Assembly: GCF_033978795.1 (NCBI RefSeq)
Contig: NC_084618.1
Coordinates: 9,144,892-9,208,891 of the forward strand
Source: Nerophis ophidion
Lineage: Eukaryota; Chordata; Actinopteri; Syngnathiformes; Syngnathidae
DNA: 64,000 bases
Reading direction: 5' to 3'
In this document: positions 48,867 through 56,945 of the stretch, piece by piece
Numbering within the stretch: the first letter of the stretch is position 1
Layout: each line of letters begins with the position of its first letter
The notes under the pieces: generated by a model
Database searches by the model: none
Told to the model about the DNA's origin: nothing
The model's input: only the letters and a program-made list of their open reading frames with translations
Made by a program: the position numbers and the translations under genes

Positions 48867-50277
48867 CATTGATTGAATAAAATGATGGGGGATCCTACTC
48901 ATTAAAGTGTTAAAAAATAAATTATACATTTTTTTACCTTTTACTTTTAACACAATAATCTCCAGATCAACTTCAGATCTATCTTTTAATTATAAGTTTT
49001 ATTGTTGTTTATGTTTTTTGTTTTTTCATTTTTGGCGCTTCTTTAAAAAAAAACGCTCAGTTTTTTACATGGCAAACACAGAATATGCAACATTTTCCCC
49101 AAACAATATCTCAAAGTGGAAAATTTAACGTGACATAATTGGAGCCCCAAATAGGTCAACAATTCTTAATGACATTGATTTTGATTCATTATTATTTTTT
49201 GAGCAATGACCATGAATTGATGAAGGTGGACCCCGACTTAAACAAGTTGAAAAACTTATTCGGGTGTTACCATTTAGTGGTCAATTGTACGGAATATGTA
49301 CTGTACTGTGTAATCTACTAATAAAAGTATCAATCAATCAATCAATCAATCAAAGACACTTAAAAACAAATCACAATAAAATTATTGGTAATCCAAAAGT
49401 GTCCTACTCATTAAAGTGTTAAATAATTAATTATACATTTTTTTACTTTTTACTTTTAACAGAATAATCTCGAGATCAACTTCAGATCTATCTGTCAATT
49501 ATAAGTTTTACTGTTGTTTATGTTTTTTGTTTGTTCATTTTAGGCGCTTCTTTAAAAAAAACAGCTCAATTTTTTACATGGCAAACACAAAATATGCAAC
49601 ATTTTCACCAAAAAATACCTCAAAGTGGAAAATTTAACATGACATAATTGGAGCCCCGTCAAAAATTCTTAATGACGTTGATTTTGATTCATTATTATTT
49701 TTTCAAGAAAGAAACAGCCTGCATGGCAGCTTTGTGTTATTAGAGTAAACATTGCAACATTTTCTTGTTACATTTCACCCGTTTGCTTCTAATTTTGCGT
49801 TTTAAACGTTTTTCAATCGTATTTTTAAAATGTGCCGTGGGGCCGTTAAAAATGTACCTGTGGGCCGCAAATGGCCCCCGGGCCGCACTTTGGACACCCC
49901 TGCCTTAAAAGTATGTTTTTACAACCAGAAGGAGCTGTTTGGAAAAAGTTCCATTCTAATTATTACACCAGATTTAAAATTGGTGAATCGGTGCCCAAAA
50001 TTTCCCACCCTTTCTAACAGTCGGGAGTTTTCCCGCCATTATTGTCACCGTCCATCCTTCCATCCCTAAGACTAAGTACTGGAAACCACATCGATCCGGC
50101 TCCACTTGGTCACGCGATACCTTGCTTGATGACTTTGTCCCTCTTCTTCTGGTCAAACTCTCGAGGTCCAGGAGGCCGGACCGAGTCCAGGGAGAAGGGA
50201 CTGGTCTTGCCGAACAAGTACCAGTAGGTCCCCCCTGCCCAGACCACCAAGCACGCCAACACCACCAGGAACCACAT
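23125..50277 (-). CDS. retsat: RETSAT, all-trans-retinol 13,14-reductase (11 coding exons)
   Basis: FAD-dependent oxidoreductase of the phytoene-desaturase/RetSat family. In vertebrates it saturates the 13-14 double bond of all-trans-retinol at the ER membrane. Coding exons on the minus strand: 50277-50121, 39269-39087, 39023-38782, 38719-38524, 33957-33760, 33685-33566, 31171-31033, 29712-29603, 26540-26374, 23526-23367, 23294-23125. All ten introns are GT/AG, phases agree throughout, and the total is 1842 nt (613 residues plus stop; human RETSAT is 610). Visible: an N-terminal hydrophobic signal anchor (about residues 2-19), the dinucleotide-binding GSGIGG (69-74) with the acidic E92 at the end of beta-2, GGCCH (98-102), and the C-terminal FAD-contact stretch LSGQDVFSCG (about 556-565). 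No frameshift or internal stop was seen. Four introns are 62-74 bp; the others are 1.3-10.9 kb and dominated by tandem repeats. Identity is certain at family level; which teleost paralogue is not. Confidence 0.95.
23367..23526 (-). CDS. retsat: RETSAT exon 10
   Basis: Encodes LVFQDVATPLTNMHYLGSQR to PVKNLFLSG (residues 505-557 plus one base). TPLTNMHYLG..RGAMYSAEH is the conserved family segment before the C-terminal FAD motif. Acceptor is CCCGCAG; donor is GTACGT; a 72-bp intron follows. Confidence 0.94.
23570..26345. repeat. Intron 9 array with ATTAGCATGCTAAT palindromes
   Basis: About 2.8 kb of tandem AT-rich units of roughly 130-170 bp. Each unit includes a perfect 14-bp palindrome ATTAGCATGCTAAT (or a near form), a CCAAGATGGCGCC box, GAGTATCCAAATCCATGAT, and a TTTAGGTTTGAAAATACAAA stretch. 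It occupies nearly all of RETSAT intron 9. Units vary in length through A-runs and partial duplication. Confidence 0.9.
26374..26540 (-). CDS. retsat: RETSAT exon 9
   Basis: Encodes GKSCMTILTMVKYEWFQEWS to LFPNIRDK (residues 449-504). The counterpart in human is STMIMLIPTAYEWFEEWQ. Acceptor is CTCCTCCAG; donor is GTGAGT, phase 0. Flanked on both sides by introns made almost wholly of tandem repeats. Confidence 0.93.
26556..29595. repeat. 38-bp minisatellite filling RETSAT intron 8
   Basis: About 80 copies of a 38-bp unit (GTTTGGTTGGACACCATCG, then CTAACGTCAACGTGACTAA). Variation is concentrated at a few positions (CGCTA/CGATA; TCAACG/TCTACG/TCTACT/TCAAAG; GGTTGG/GGTTAG), giving mixed higher-order patterns. 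It starts within about 8 nt of the exon 8 donor and stops about 16 nt before the exon 9 acceptor. Confidence 0.96.
29603..29712 (-). CDS. retsat: RETSAT exon 8
   Basis: Encodes MEEFFALSKEEAPDNIPMMF to AKIRHPG (residues 412-448 plus one base), matching the human segment MSREEAPEHIP..FPSAKDPTW. Acceptor TCTTTTAG/GATGGAG is duplicated in the adjoining intron 7 array. Donor GTAACA opens directly into the intron 8 minisatellite. This is the exon most exposed to repeat-driven change. Confidence 0.9.
29704..30375. repeat. 84-bp tandem repeat (8 copies) copying the exon 8 acceptor
   Basis: Eight units of 84 bp in RETSAT intron 7. The first unit overlaps the real exon 8 acceptor. Because 84 is divisible by 3, the plus strand shows a long open frame with a 28-residue repeat; this is not a gene. 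Confidence 0.93.
30440..30835. mobile_element. hAT element terminal fragment in intron 7
   Basis: Ends AGTTTGGACACCCCTG, the same terminus as the complete hAT element at 47648-49902, and shares its AT-rich interior (TGTTATGAATTATTGACC). The other end is missing. Confidence 0.55.
30833..30852. repeat. 20-bp perfect palindrome
   Basis: CTGTTCGAGCGCTCGAACAG is identical to its own reverse complement. It sits at the join of the hAT terminus and the 54-bp repeat. Confidence 0.9.
30850..31012. repeat. 54-bp repeat x3 with CTCF-like core
   Basis: Three units, each starting AGC(G/A)CCCTCTA(G/T)TGGCGAC and continuing ATTAAAGTGCAAGCAT, just inside the exon 7 donor side of intron 7. The core resembles the CTCF consensus (GCGCCCCCTNGTGG). 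Confidence 0.85.
31033..31171 (-). CDS. retsat: RETSAT exon 7
   Basis: Encodes DIQERLNMMKHGRGSFLVF to FWLFKNNDMDK (residues 366-411 plus two bases). The counterpart in human is the VFICLRGTKEDL..TNYYVYYDTDMD region. Acceptor is TTTTCAG. Donor GTGCGT was chosen because it gives phase 2 and joins exon 8 in frame; a nearby GTACAT is the alternative. Confidence 0.88.
31270..33555. repeat. Intron 6 array, same family as intron 9
   Basis: About 17 tandem units with the same blocks as intron 9: ATTAGCATGCTAAT, ACCACCAAGATGGCGCC, GTATCCAAATCCATGAT, TTTAGGTTTGAAAATAC. It reaches within about 10 nt of the exon 6 donor. The acceptor side (31172-31269) is unique sequence. Confidence 0.9.
33566..33685 (-). 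CDS. retsat: RETSAT exon 6
   Basis: Encodes VKVSKGGKDVEIHAPVVVSN and then CGIFTTFQKLLPPEIQVKP (residues 326-365 plus one base). VVVSN is the conserved strand found in CrtI-type oxidases. Donor GTGCCG is followed within about ten bases by the intron 6 tandem array. Confidence 0.93.
33760..33957 (-). CDS. retsat: RETSAT exon 5
   Basis: Encodes GVPPKESSILINALLVHHY to VDHKGAAYG (residues 260-325 plus one base). It contains the family-typical segment GGGSEIAFNIIRTIQRHGG, a conserved hallmark of RetSat enzymes. Acceptor is GTGGCAG; donor is GTAGGG. Followed by a 74-bp intron. Confidence 0.95.
34374..34473 (+). mobile_element. SINE 3' fragment
   Basis: GGTGGCGACTTGTCCAGGGT through GCGACCCCAAAAAG to a GGATGGAT tail; the 3' part of the tRNA-headed SINE seen in full at 61329-61712. 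Confidence 0.8.
34857..34979 (+). mobile_element. SINE 3' fragment
   Basis: TGCGATGAGGTGGCGACTTG through AATAAGCGGTAGAAAATGGA with a GGAT tail. Nested in the duplicated part of the hAT element. Confidence 0.82.
35934..36900. repeat. Diverged duplication block in intron 4
   Basis: TATAACTTGGTATGTGACA, GTTAGCATGCTAAC and AGTTTTGCAACTGTTTACA blocks occur around 34020-34130 plus 35926-36110 and again at 36620-36890. Also includes an AGTACTTTATTGATCAC-type repeat at 36175-36245. Confidence 0.65.
36901..37525. other. AT-rich non-coding stretch
   Basis: TTATT-rich simple sequence, then a block with AATCGCGATTC and AAAAATCGATTTAAA (37285-37540) that looks like part of another non-autonomous transposon. 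No exon seen. Confidence 0.5.
37526..38372 (-). mobile_element. Tc1-like transposon fragment, intron 4
   Basis: Minus-strand frames encode WKSVLWSDESTFQIVFGNRG (transposase DDE region with the first catalytic D) and further upstream VEHATGEQANWEQVGAMIG. The 5' side carries ATTTGCAAATCATTGTATTC, as in the copies at 14479 and 51312. Interrupted by frameshifts. Confidence 0.8.
38524..38719 (-). CDS. retsat: RETSAT exon 4
   Basis: Encodes ISAKKTHYLATLKLLPQ to HVIFSYLFYG (residues 195-259 plus one base), part of the substrate-side helical region. Acceptor is CCAACAG; donor is GTGAGA, phase 1. Human RETSAT has SYIFPTYG at the end, so this copy is two residues shorter there. Confidence 0.93.
38782..39023 (-). 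CDS. retsat: RETSAT exon 3
   Basis: Encodes GLHYLGQLHENSLLRII onward to ETFFQIMK (residues 114-194), the region after the FAD pyrophosphate contact. Acceptor is CCTTAG; donor is GTAAAC in phase 0. Followed by a 62-bp intron. Confidence 0.94.
39087..39269 (-). CDS. retsat: RETSAT exon 2 (FAD-binding Rossmann motif)
   Basis: Encodes residues 53-113 plus one base. Carries VVVIGSGIGGLAVG, the N-terminal dinucleotide-binding fold, then LVLEQH and GGCCHTYVEKG, which match the RetSat family. Acceptor is CTGTGCAG; donor is GTAGGC, phase 1. The next intron is only 63 bp. Confidence 0.95.
39450..40244 (+). mobile_element. L2/CR1-like LINE 3' end in intron 1
   Basis: Plus-strand remains of the RT C-terminus (VEAFKSHLKTHLYTLAFK-type) at about 39540-39600, then the 3' UTR and a GATTGATTGATTG tail. 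An internal array of about 37 bp (ATCCACTATGGACTGGACTC) is expanded at 39835-40081. Same family as 58921-60470. Confidence 0.85.
40245..40545. other. Unassigned intron 1 sequence
   Basis: No coding or repeat identity recognised, other than GTTAGCATGC and TTAGCTAATAC words similar to those in other introns. Confidence 0.3.
40546..41610. repeat. 200-220-bp tandem repeat, about 4 copies
   Basis: GATACCACACATTT recurs near 40912, 41131, 41335 and 41540 together with GATACCAAGTAGTTACAG and AATAATATGGTTAAGAAA. Diverged by several percent. Confidence 0.8.
42486..43632 (+). mobile_element. TA-flanked MITE-like element, copy 2
   Basis: CTGTATTTCCTTGAATTACC and AATTTAAGGAAATACGG inverted ends between TA dinucleotides. 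Carries the two transposase start fragments (MDEADFNHLK at 42721 and MEDYISKIKQFSKLDFQ at 43285). Interrupted by a SINE at 42825-43095. Confidence 0.85.
42825..43095 (-). mobile_element. tRNA-derived SINE inside MITE-like copy 2
   Basis: Reverse complement has a tRNA-like head (GGCGTGGCGCAGTGGAAGAG; B-box GGTTCAAATCCCACC) and ends GTATAGCGCTTTTCTACC / ATTTATCATTT in mirror form. The empty site GCTAAAAAGAACAG is seen in MITE-like copy 1. Confidence 0.85.
43737..46940. repeat. 21/42-bp minisatellite of CTAATTAG units, intron 1
   Basis: About 150 alternating 21-bp half-units: ATGACCATAGTAACTAATTAG and ATTACTGTAGTAACTAATTAG. The strict alternation makes a 42-bp dimer. Since 21 is a multiple of three and the unit lacks a stop in one frame, a 678-residue open frame appears on the minus strand; it is not a gene. 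Confidence 0.96.
48000..48596 (+). mobile_element. Interspersed repeat (TGTCATG...CGTGACA)
   Basis: Begins TGTCATGTCTCCGGGATCAT and ends CAAGTCGTGACA. Contains CTTCCTGGTTTGTTTTGTTA and TATTTAAGCCTGTCTG. Related copies are at 3480-4020, 12690-13150 and 61060-61945. Class unsure. Confidence 0.65.
48467..48573 (-). mobile_element. SINE 3' fragment
   Basis: ATTTTCTACCGCTTATTCCC to ACAAGTCGCCACCTCATCGC, the reverse complement of the SINE 3' domain. Flanked by CCCAAGTCCAAGTC-like repeats, a probable TSD. Confidence 0.8.
48757..48875 (+). mobile_element. L2/CR1-like LINE 3' tail
   Basis: GCAGTCCTTTGAGACATTTG, GGGCTATATAAATAAACATT and a GATTGATTGATT tail; the extreme 3' end of the LINE family at 58921-60470. 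Confidence 0.8.
49213..49352 (+). mobile_element. Short retroposon with CAAT tail
   Basis: GGTGGACCCCGACTTAAACA to TAATAAAAGTATCAATCAAT. A second copy lies at 9273-9392. Around 120-140 bp, tailed by a TCAA repeat. Confidence 0.8.
50121..50277 (-). CDS. retsat: RETSAT exon 1 (residues 1-52)
   Basis: Starts MWFLVVLACLVVWAGG, a hydrophobic signal anchor, followed by a basic, proline-containing linker ending DKVIKQ. The ATG at 50277 is the first in-frame ATG; the open frame extends upstream only through a TTG at 50298. Ends in phase 1 at donor GTATCG. The human protein has the same DKVLKQ-like end at this junction. Confidence 0.92.
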
Positions 50278-50400
50278 CGTGCAAAAAAAAAGGATCAAAA
50301 TGAAAAGTAATGCTCGTCAGGACTCAAGTCTGCCTTTTTATCAGACGGCCGCAGGTGTGGCGAGGGGGGCGGGGCTTGACATGTAACACTTGACATGTCA
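50278..50400 (-). promoter_or_regulatory. RETSAT 5' UTR and likely core promoter
   Basis: Upstream of the ATG on the minus strand are a TATA-like TAAAAAG (50340-50334), about 60 bases before the start codon, and a GC box CCCCGCCCCCC (about 50376-50365). TGACATGT occurs twice just beyond. Spacing fits a transcription start near 50310. Inferred from motifs only. Confidence 0.5.
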
Positions 50401-50440
50401 TAACGAGCAATAAAGATAAAAAAGGTGTATTTTGTTTAGT

Positions 50441-51060
50441 TGGGACTTTCACAGGCGCGGCACACAAACACACATCAATATCACAATATTCCTGTCATTT
50501 TTGTTAGGCCTCACTTTGCCGGGGAGAAACGTTTCGAAAGGTTTGACGATTGCGAGAAGTTGCAACACGTTTTGTTTTGCTCCCGGGTGATTTTTAGGAA
50601 CCGGCTGGCGAGATTAGCTTAATCTTCTCGGTGGTGCTTATCAGATAAGGCAATTAAGATAAGCCGTGAGTCACTGTAGACTTTATCCGTGCAGCGTTTC
50701 ATGTTTTCACTCATGAGTCCAGTCGCTGCGAGATAAGGACACGCTGTTGCCAAACCTCTATCGTTTTTAATCACCTGAAGGAACATTTCCCACTGCATAT
50801 TGTCAACATATATTTTACAAACATCTAATGAACCGAGCGTCGAAATCTTTGTAAAGACATATTTACAAGCTGTAACTAACGTACTGAACAACACATTGCT
50901 TCACTATGAAATATAAACCATACGACTTTAGATATAAAGGGTAGGTGAGCGACCCCTACTTTGTTTACTTCCCCATTGACCTCAATAAAGTTTGGTGATC
51001 AATCAGAAATATCTTGCCGTTAAAATGCGCCAAACAGTGGGCAGGTGTTGGTTTTTAATT
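50441..51060. other. RETSAT upstream flank, no gene recognised
   Basis: Contains AGCTTAATCTTC and AGATAAG words. Short open frames lack support. No coding exon of a neighbour was identified. Confidence 0.4.
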
Positions 51061-51061
51061 A

Positions 51062-51305
51062 CAAACCCCGTTTCCATATGAGTTGGGAAATGGTGTTAGA
51101 TGTAAATATAAACAGAATACAATGATTTGCAAATCCTTTTCAAGCCATATTCAGTTGAATATGCTACAAAGACAACATATTTCATGTTCAAACTGGAAAA
51201 CATTGTTATTTTTTGCCCATTTTAGCTAAAAACGTGTTCCAAAAAAAGCTGGCATACGTGGCAAAAATGACCGAAAAAGTTAAGGAGTATTCATCAATCA
51301 CTTTT
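51062..51305 (+). mobile_element. Tc1-like element 5' fragment
   Basis: ACAAACCCCGTTTCCATATG and GAGTTGGGAAATGGTG, the terminal repeat of the Tc1-like family, followed by about 200 bp of its 5' region, then a break at a T-run. Confidence 0.85.
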
Positions 51306-51311
51306 TTTTTT

Positions 51312-52620
51312 ACAAACTCTGTTTCCATATGAGTTGGGAAATGGTGTTAGATGTAAATATAAACAGAATACAATGATTTGTAAATCCTTTTCAAGCCATA
51401 TTCAGTTGAATATGCTACAAAGACAACATATTTCATGTTCAAACTCATAAACATTTTTTTTTTGGAGCAAATAATCATTAATTTTAGAATTTGATGCCAG
51501 CAACATGTGACAAAGAAGTTGGGAAAGGTGGCAATGAATACTGATAAAGTTGAGAAATGCTCATCAAACACTTATTTGGAACATCCCACAGGTGTGCAGG
51601 CTAATTGGGAACAGGTGAGTGCCATGATTGGGTATAAAAACAGCTTCCCAGTCTTTCACAAGAAAGGATGGGGCGAGGTACACCCCTTTGTCCACAACTG
51701 CGTGAGCAAATAGTCAAACAGTTTAAGAACAACCTTTCTCAAAGTGCAATTGCAAGAAATTGAGGGATTTCAACATCTACGCTCCATAATATCATCAAAA
51801 GGTTCAGAGAATCTGGAGAAATCACTCCACGTAAGCGGCATGGCCGGAAACCAACATTGAATGACTGTGACCTTCCATCCCTCAGACGGCACTGTATTAA
51901 AAACCGACATCAATCTCTAAAGGATATCACCACATGGGCTCAGGAACACTTCAGAAAACCACTGTCACCAAATACAGTTGGTCGCTACATTCTGTAAGTG
52001 CAAGTTAATATGCAAAGCCAAAGCAATTTATCAACAACATCCGGAAACGCCTCCGGCTTCTCTGGGCCCAAAATCATCTAAGATGGACTGATGCAAAGTG
52101 GAAAAGCGTTCTGTGGTCTTGACGAGTCCACATTTCAAATTGTTTTTGGAAATATTTGACATCGTGTCATCCGGACCAAAGGGAAAGAGAACAATCCAGA
52201 CTGTTATCGACGCAAAGTTCAAAAGCCAGCATGTGTGATGATATGGGGGTGCATTAGTGCCCAAGGCATGGGTAACTTACACATCTGTGAAGGCACCATT
52301 AATGCTGAAAGGTACATACAGCTTTTGGAACAACATATGCTGCCATCTAAGTGACGTCTTTTTCATGGACGCCCCTGCTTATTTCAGCAAGACAATGCCA
52401 AGCCACATTCAGCACGTGTTACAACAGCTTGGCTTCGTAGTAAAAGAGTACGGGTACTTTCCTGGCCCGCCTGCAGTCCAGACCTGTCTCCCATGGAAAA
52501 TGTGTGGCGCATTATGAAGCCTAAAAGATGAATGTTGAATGACTGAAGCTCTACATAAAACACTGAAGCTCTACATAAAACACTCTGCAAATTGGCGTCA
52601 ATGCTCATGGTCGATACCTA
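51312..52620 (+). mobile_element. Tc1-like transposon, near full length, decayed
   Basis: Begins TACAAACTCTGTTTCCATAT. Frames encode helix-turn-helix/DDE segments: LSLRRHCIKNRHQSLKDITT-type, then AERYIQLLEQHMLPS and QQDNAKPHSARV; several frameshifts and stops. The 3' inverted repeat is missing and CTGAAGCTCTACATAAAACA is duplicated at the broken end. Confidence 0.85.
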
Positions 52621-52689
52621 ACAATATTGAAACGATCCATTGAATAGTATCACATTTGTAATGTTATCAAAAAGTTACTTGGGACCCCT

Positions 52690-55600
52690 GCGCCAACTGT
52701 AAAATAACCAGGGTCAAAGATCCTCTATACAGATCTACTGCCAAAAAACTAATCAAAGATCCTGTATAATTACAGAAGCACTCTGCTGTTTTTAGGCAAT
52801 TATTGTAAGAATAAAATAAAATAATGCTAGCAAAAGATTTATTTTTATGACAGGCGATTGTAGCTGGGATAGGCTCCAGCGCCCTACCGCCAACCCAAAG
52901 GGAATAAGCGGTAGAAAATAGATGGAGTACTGTGCTGTTTTTAAGTACCTACTTGAAAAAAAAAAGCACCTTACTCAAAGATCCTCTATATGACAAAAAC
53001 ACTTGGCTGTTCTAATGCACCCAAAGTGTGAGTCAAAGATCCTCTATATCACAGTAGTGTGTGGCTATTTTCAAGCACCCACTGCAAAAAAAACAAAAAA
53101 AAACATGCTAGTCAAAGATCCTCTATATCACAGAAGTGTGCTGCAGTTTTTAAGCACCCACTGCAAAAAAAACAACCTTTACTCAGAGATTCTCTATATG
53201 ACAAGAGCGCTACGCTGTTTTTATGCACCTCAAGCGTGAGTCAAAGATCCTCTAGTGCACAGTAGTGCCTGGCTATTTTCAAGCACCCACTGCAAAAAAA
53301 AAAAAAAAAAACATGCTAATCAAAGATCCTCTATATCACAGAAGTGTGCTGGTGTTTTTAAGCACCCACTGCAACGTAAAAAAAAAACTTTACTCAGAGA
53401 TTCTCTATATGACAAGAGCGCTACGCTGTTTTTATGCACCTAAAGCGTGAGTCAAAGATCCTCTATATCACATTAGTGCGTGGCTATTTTCAAGCACCCA
53501 TTGCAAAAAAAAACAAAAAAACATGCTAATCAAAGATCCTCTATATCACAGAAGTGTGCTGCTGTTTTTAAGCACCCACTGCAACGTAAAAAAAAAACTT
53601 TACTCAGAGATTCTCTATATGACAAGAGCGCTACACTGTTTTTATGCACCTCAAGCGTGAGTCAAAGATCCTCTATATCACAGTAGTGCGCTGCTGTTTT
53701 TACGCACCCACTGCAAAAAAAACTTTCTCAAAGATCCTCTATATGACAAAAACACTTTGCTGTTTTTATGCACCTAAAGCGTGAGTCAAAGATCCTCTAT
53801 ATCACATTAGTGCGTGGCTATTTTCAAGCACCCATTGCAAAAAAAACAAAAAAAACATGCTAATCAAAGATCCTCTATATCACAGTAGTGCGCTGCTGTT
53901 TTTACGCACCCACTGCAAAAAAAACTTTCTCAAAGATCCTCTATATGACAAAAACACTTTGCTGTTTTTAAGCACTTCAAGCGTGAGTCAAAGATCCTCT
54001 ATATCACAGTAGTGCGCTGCTGTTTTTACGCACCCACTGCAAAAAAAAACTTTCTCAAAGATCCTCTATATGACAAAAACACTTTGCTGTTTTTAAGCAC
54101 TTCAAGCGTGAGTCAAAGATCCTCTATATCACAGTAGTGCGCTGCTGTTTTTACGCACCCACTGCAAAAAAAAACTTTCTCAAAGATCCTCTATATGACA
54201 AAAACACTTTGCTGTTTTTAAGCACTTCAAGCGTGAGTCAAAGATCCTCTATATCACAGTAGTGCGCTGCTGTTTTTACGCACCCACTGCAAAAAAAAAC
54301 TTTCTCAAAGATCCTCTATATGACAAAAACACTTTGCTGTTTTTATGCACCTAAAGCGTGAGTCAAAGATCCTCTATATCACATTAGTGCGTGGCTATTT
54401 TCAAGCACCCATTGCAAAAAAAAACAAAAAAACATGCTAATCAAAGATCCTCTATATCACAGAAGTGTGCTGCTGTTTTTAAGCACCCACTGCAACGGAA
54501 AAAAAAAACCTTTATATGACAAGAACGCTACACTGTTTTTATGCACCTAAAGCGTGAGTCAAAGATCCTCTATATCACAGTAGTGCGCTGCTGTTTTTAC
54601 GCACCCACTGCAAAAAAAACTTTCTCTAAGATCCTCTATATGACAAAAACACTTTGCTGTTTTTATTCACCTAAAGCATGAGTCAAAATTCTCTATGAGA
54701 AGAGCACAGTACTATTTTTTTATTGCTTTCAGCAACAACAAAAACCCCCACTAGTCAAAGACCCTCTATATGACAAGAGCGCTTGGCTCTTTTAAAGCAT
54801 CTAAAGCCTGAGCCAAAGATCTTCTATATTACGGTGCCGTTTTAAGCACCCACTGCAAAAAAACAACATGCTCTTCAAAGATCTTTTATATGACAAGAGC
54901 GCCATACTGTTTTTAACCATCTACTGCAAAAAACACCAGTCAAACATCCTTTATATGACAAGATTGCTATGCGGTTTTTATGTACCTATACTGATAAAAA
55001 AAATCACTATAGTCAAAGATCTTTTATACGACAAGAGCGCTCTGCAGTTTTTATATACCTATATTGTTAAAAAAATACACTAGTCAAAGATCCTTTGTAT
55101 GACAAGAACACTCTGATGGTTTTATGTCCCTATACAGATTTTTTTAAACTTTAGTCAAAGATCCTTTATACAACAAGAGCTCTGTAGTGTTTCTATGTAC
55201 CTATATTGACAAAAAAAAAAACTTTAGTCAAAGATCCTTTATGTAATAAGAGCGCTCTGCTGTTTTTATATACCTATACTGTTTAAAAAAAAAACAATAG
55301 TCAAAGATCCTTTATGTGACAAGGGCGCTCTGCTATACTGATAAAAAAATTAAAAAAAACTAGTCAAAGATCTTTTATATGACAAGAATCCTCTGATAGT
55401 TTTATGTACCTTTACTGTTAGAAAAAAAATGCTAGTCAAAGATCCCTTATATGACAAGAGCGCTAGTTAATACTAGTCAAAGATCCTCTCTGCATGACAG
55501 GACTACTACTGTTTTACACACCTACTGCAATGATCAAAGATCTTTTTTAATACACGATCACTCTGCTGCTTTTAAGCACAAACTACAAAATAATATTGCT

Positions 55601-56740
55601 CGTCAAAGATCCTTTACAGGATTTAGACAGGAGCGCTCTGCTGTTTTTATATACCTATACTGTTAAAAAAACACTAGTCAAAGATCCTTTATATGACAAG
55701 ATTGATATGCTGTTTTTATGTACCTATACTGATTAAAAACAAACACTGGTCAAAGATCTTTTATATGACAAGAGCACTCTGATGGTTTTATGTACCTATA
55801 CTGATTTTTTTTTAAACTTTAGTCAAAGATCTTTCATACAACAAGAGCGCTGTTTCTATGTACCTATATTGATAAAAAAAAAACTTTAGTCAAAGATCCT
55901 TTATGTAATAAGAGCGCGCGGCTGTTTTTATATACCTATACTGTTAAAAAAAAAACAATAGTCAAAGATCCTTTATGTGACAAGGATGCTCTGCTGTTTT
56001 TGTGTACCTATACTGATTAAAAAAAACAAACACTACTCTAAGATCTTTTATATGGCAAGAATGCTTTGATGGTTTTATGTAACTATACTGTTAAAAAAAA
56101 ACAATAGTCAAAGATCCTTTATGTGACAAGGGCACTCTGCGGTTTTTATGTACCTATACAGTACTGTTAAAAAAAGAACACTAGTCAAAGATCTTTTATA
56201 TGACAAGAATGCTCTGATGGTTTTATGTACCTTTACTGTTAGAAAAAAAATGCTAGTCAAAGATCCCTTATATGACAAGAGCGCTAGTCAATACTAGTCA
56301 AAGATCCTCTCTGTTTGTATGCACCTACTGCAAAAAAACACAAACACTGGTCAAAGATTCTTTATATAACAAGAATGCTCTTCTGTTTTTGTGAACCTGT
56401 ACTGTTAAAAAAATAGTCAAAGATCCTTTATGTGTCAAGAGCGCTAGTCAATACTAGTCAAAGATCCTCTCTGCATGACAGGACTACAACTGTTTTACGC
56501 ACCTACTGCAATGATCAAAGATCTTTAATTAATACAGGATCACTCTGCTGTTTTAAAACAATATTACTCATCAAAGATCCTTTACAGTAGAACAGGAGTG
56601 CCGTGCTGTTTTTTTTTACCTCCCTATCGCCAACACACTGGTCAAAGACTCTAAGAGCATGTTGCTGTTTCCAAGGACCAATGACAACAAATGTAAGTCA
56701 AAGATCCTCTATAAGACAGAACCTCTGTTGTTTTGAAGAA
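52690..56740. repeat. 4-kb array of about 66-bp units
   Basis: Core words: GTCAAAGATCCTCTATATGA, CAAGAGCGCT, CTGCTGTTTTTATGCACCTA, CTGCAAAAAAAAC. The middle (53000-54650) is homogenised into longer higher-order blocks; the flanks (54700-56740) are diverged (CTTTATATGA, ACCTATACTG). A SINE tail lies at 52853-52924. Confidence 0.92.
52853..52924 (+). mobile_element. SINE 3' fragment
   Basis: GGCGATTGTAGCTGGGATAG to AATAAGCGGTAGAAAATAGA. Confidence 0.75.
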
Positions 56741-56945
56741 GCTGGTGCAGGTGAAAGGTCACACTCCCCTTCAACACCACCTTTGGTCCTTGAAGGACAA
56801 CAGGGGTGGTAAATAGTTGGTAAGCAGGTCATCGGGGGATGGGCAGCAAGTTGTAAAGGTGCTGATACAACGTGGTCGCCATCTTTGCTACGCAGAAGAA
56901 GGATCATTTGGACAAATTGTACCATAAAAAGCTGCATTCATTTTA

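Larger units (their letters stand above)
47648..49902. mobile_element. hAT element with nested retroposons, intron 1
   Basis: Ends CAGGGATGTCCAAA and CTTTGGACACCCCTG, flanked by CTTTAAAA and CCTTAAAA (7 of 8 bases). Holds an internal duplication of its AT-rich interior, a MITE-type repeat, a SINE tail, a LINE tail and a short retroposon. Confidence 0.88.

Noticed and set aside
50619..50894. A 91-codon minus-strand frame upstream of RETSAT
   Set aside because: No recognisable domain, no splice sites at sensible places, and composition like the surrounding non-coding DNA.
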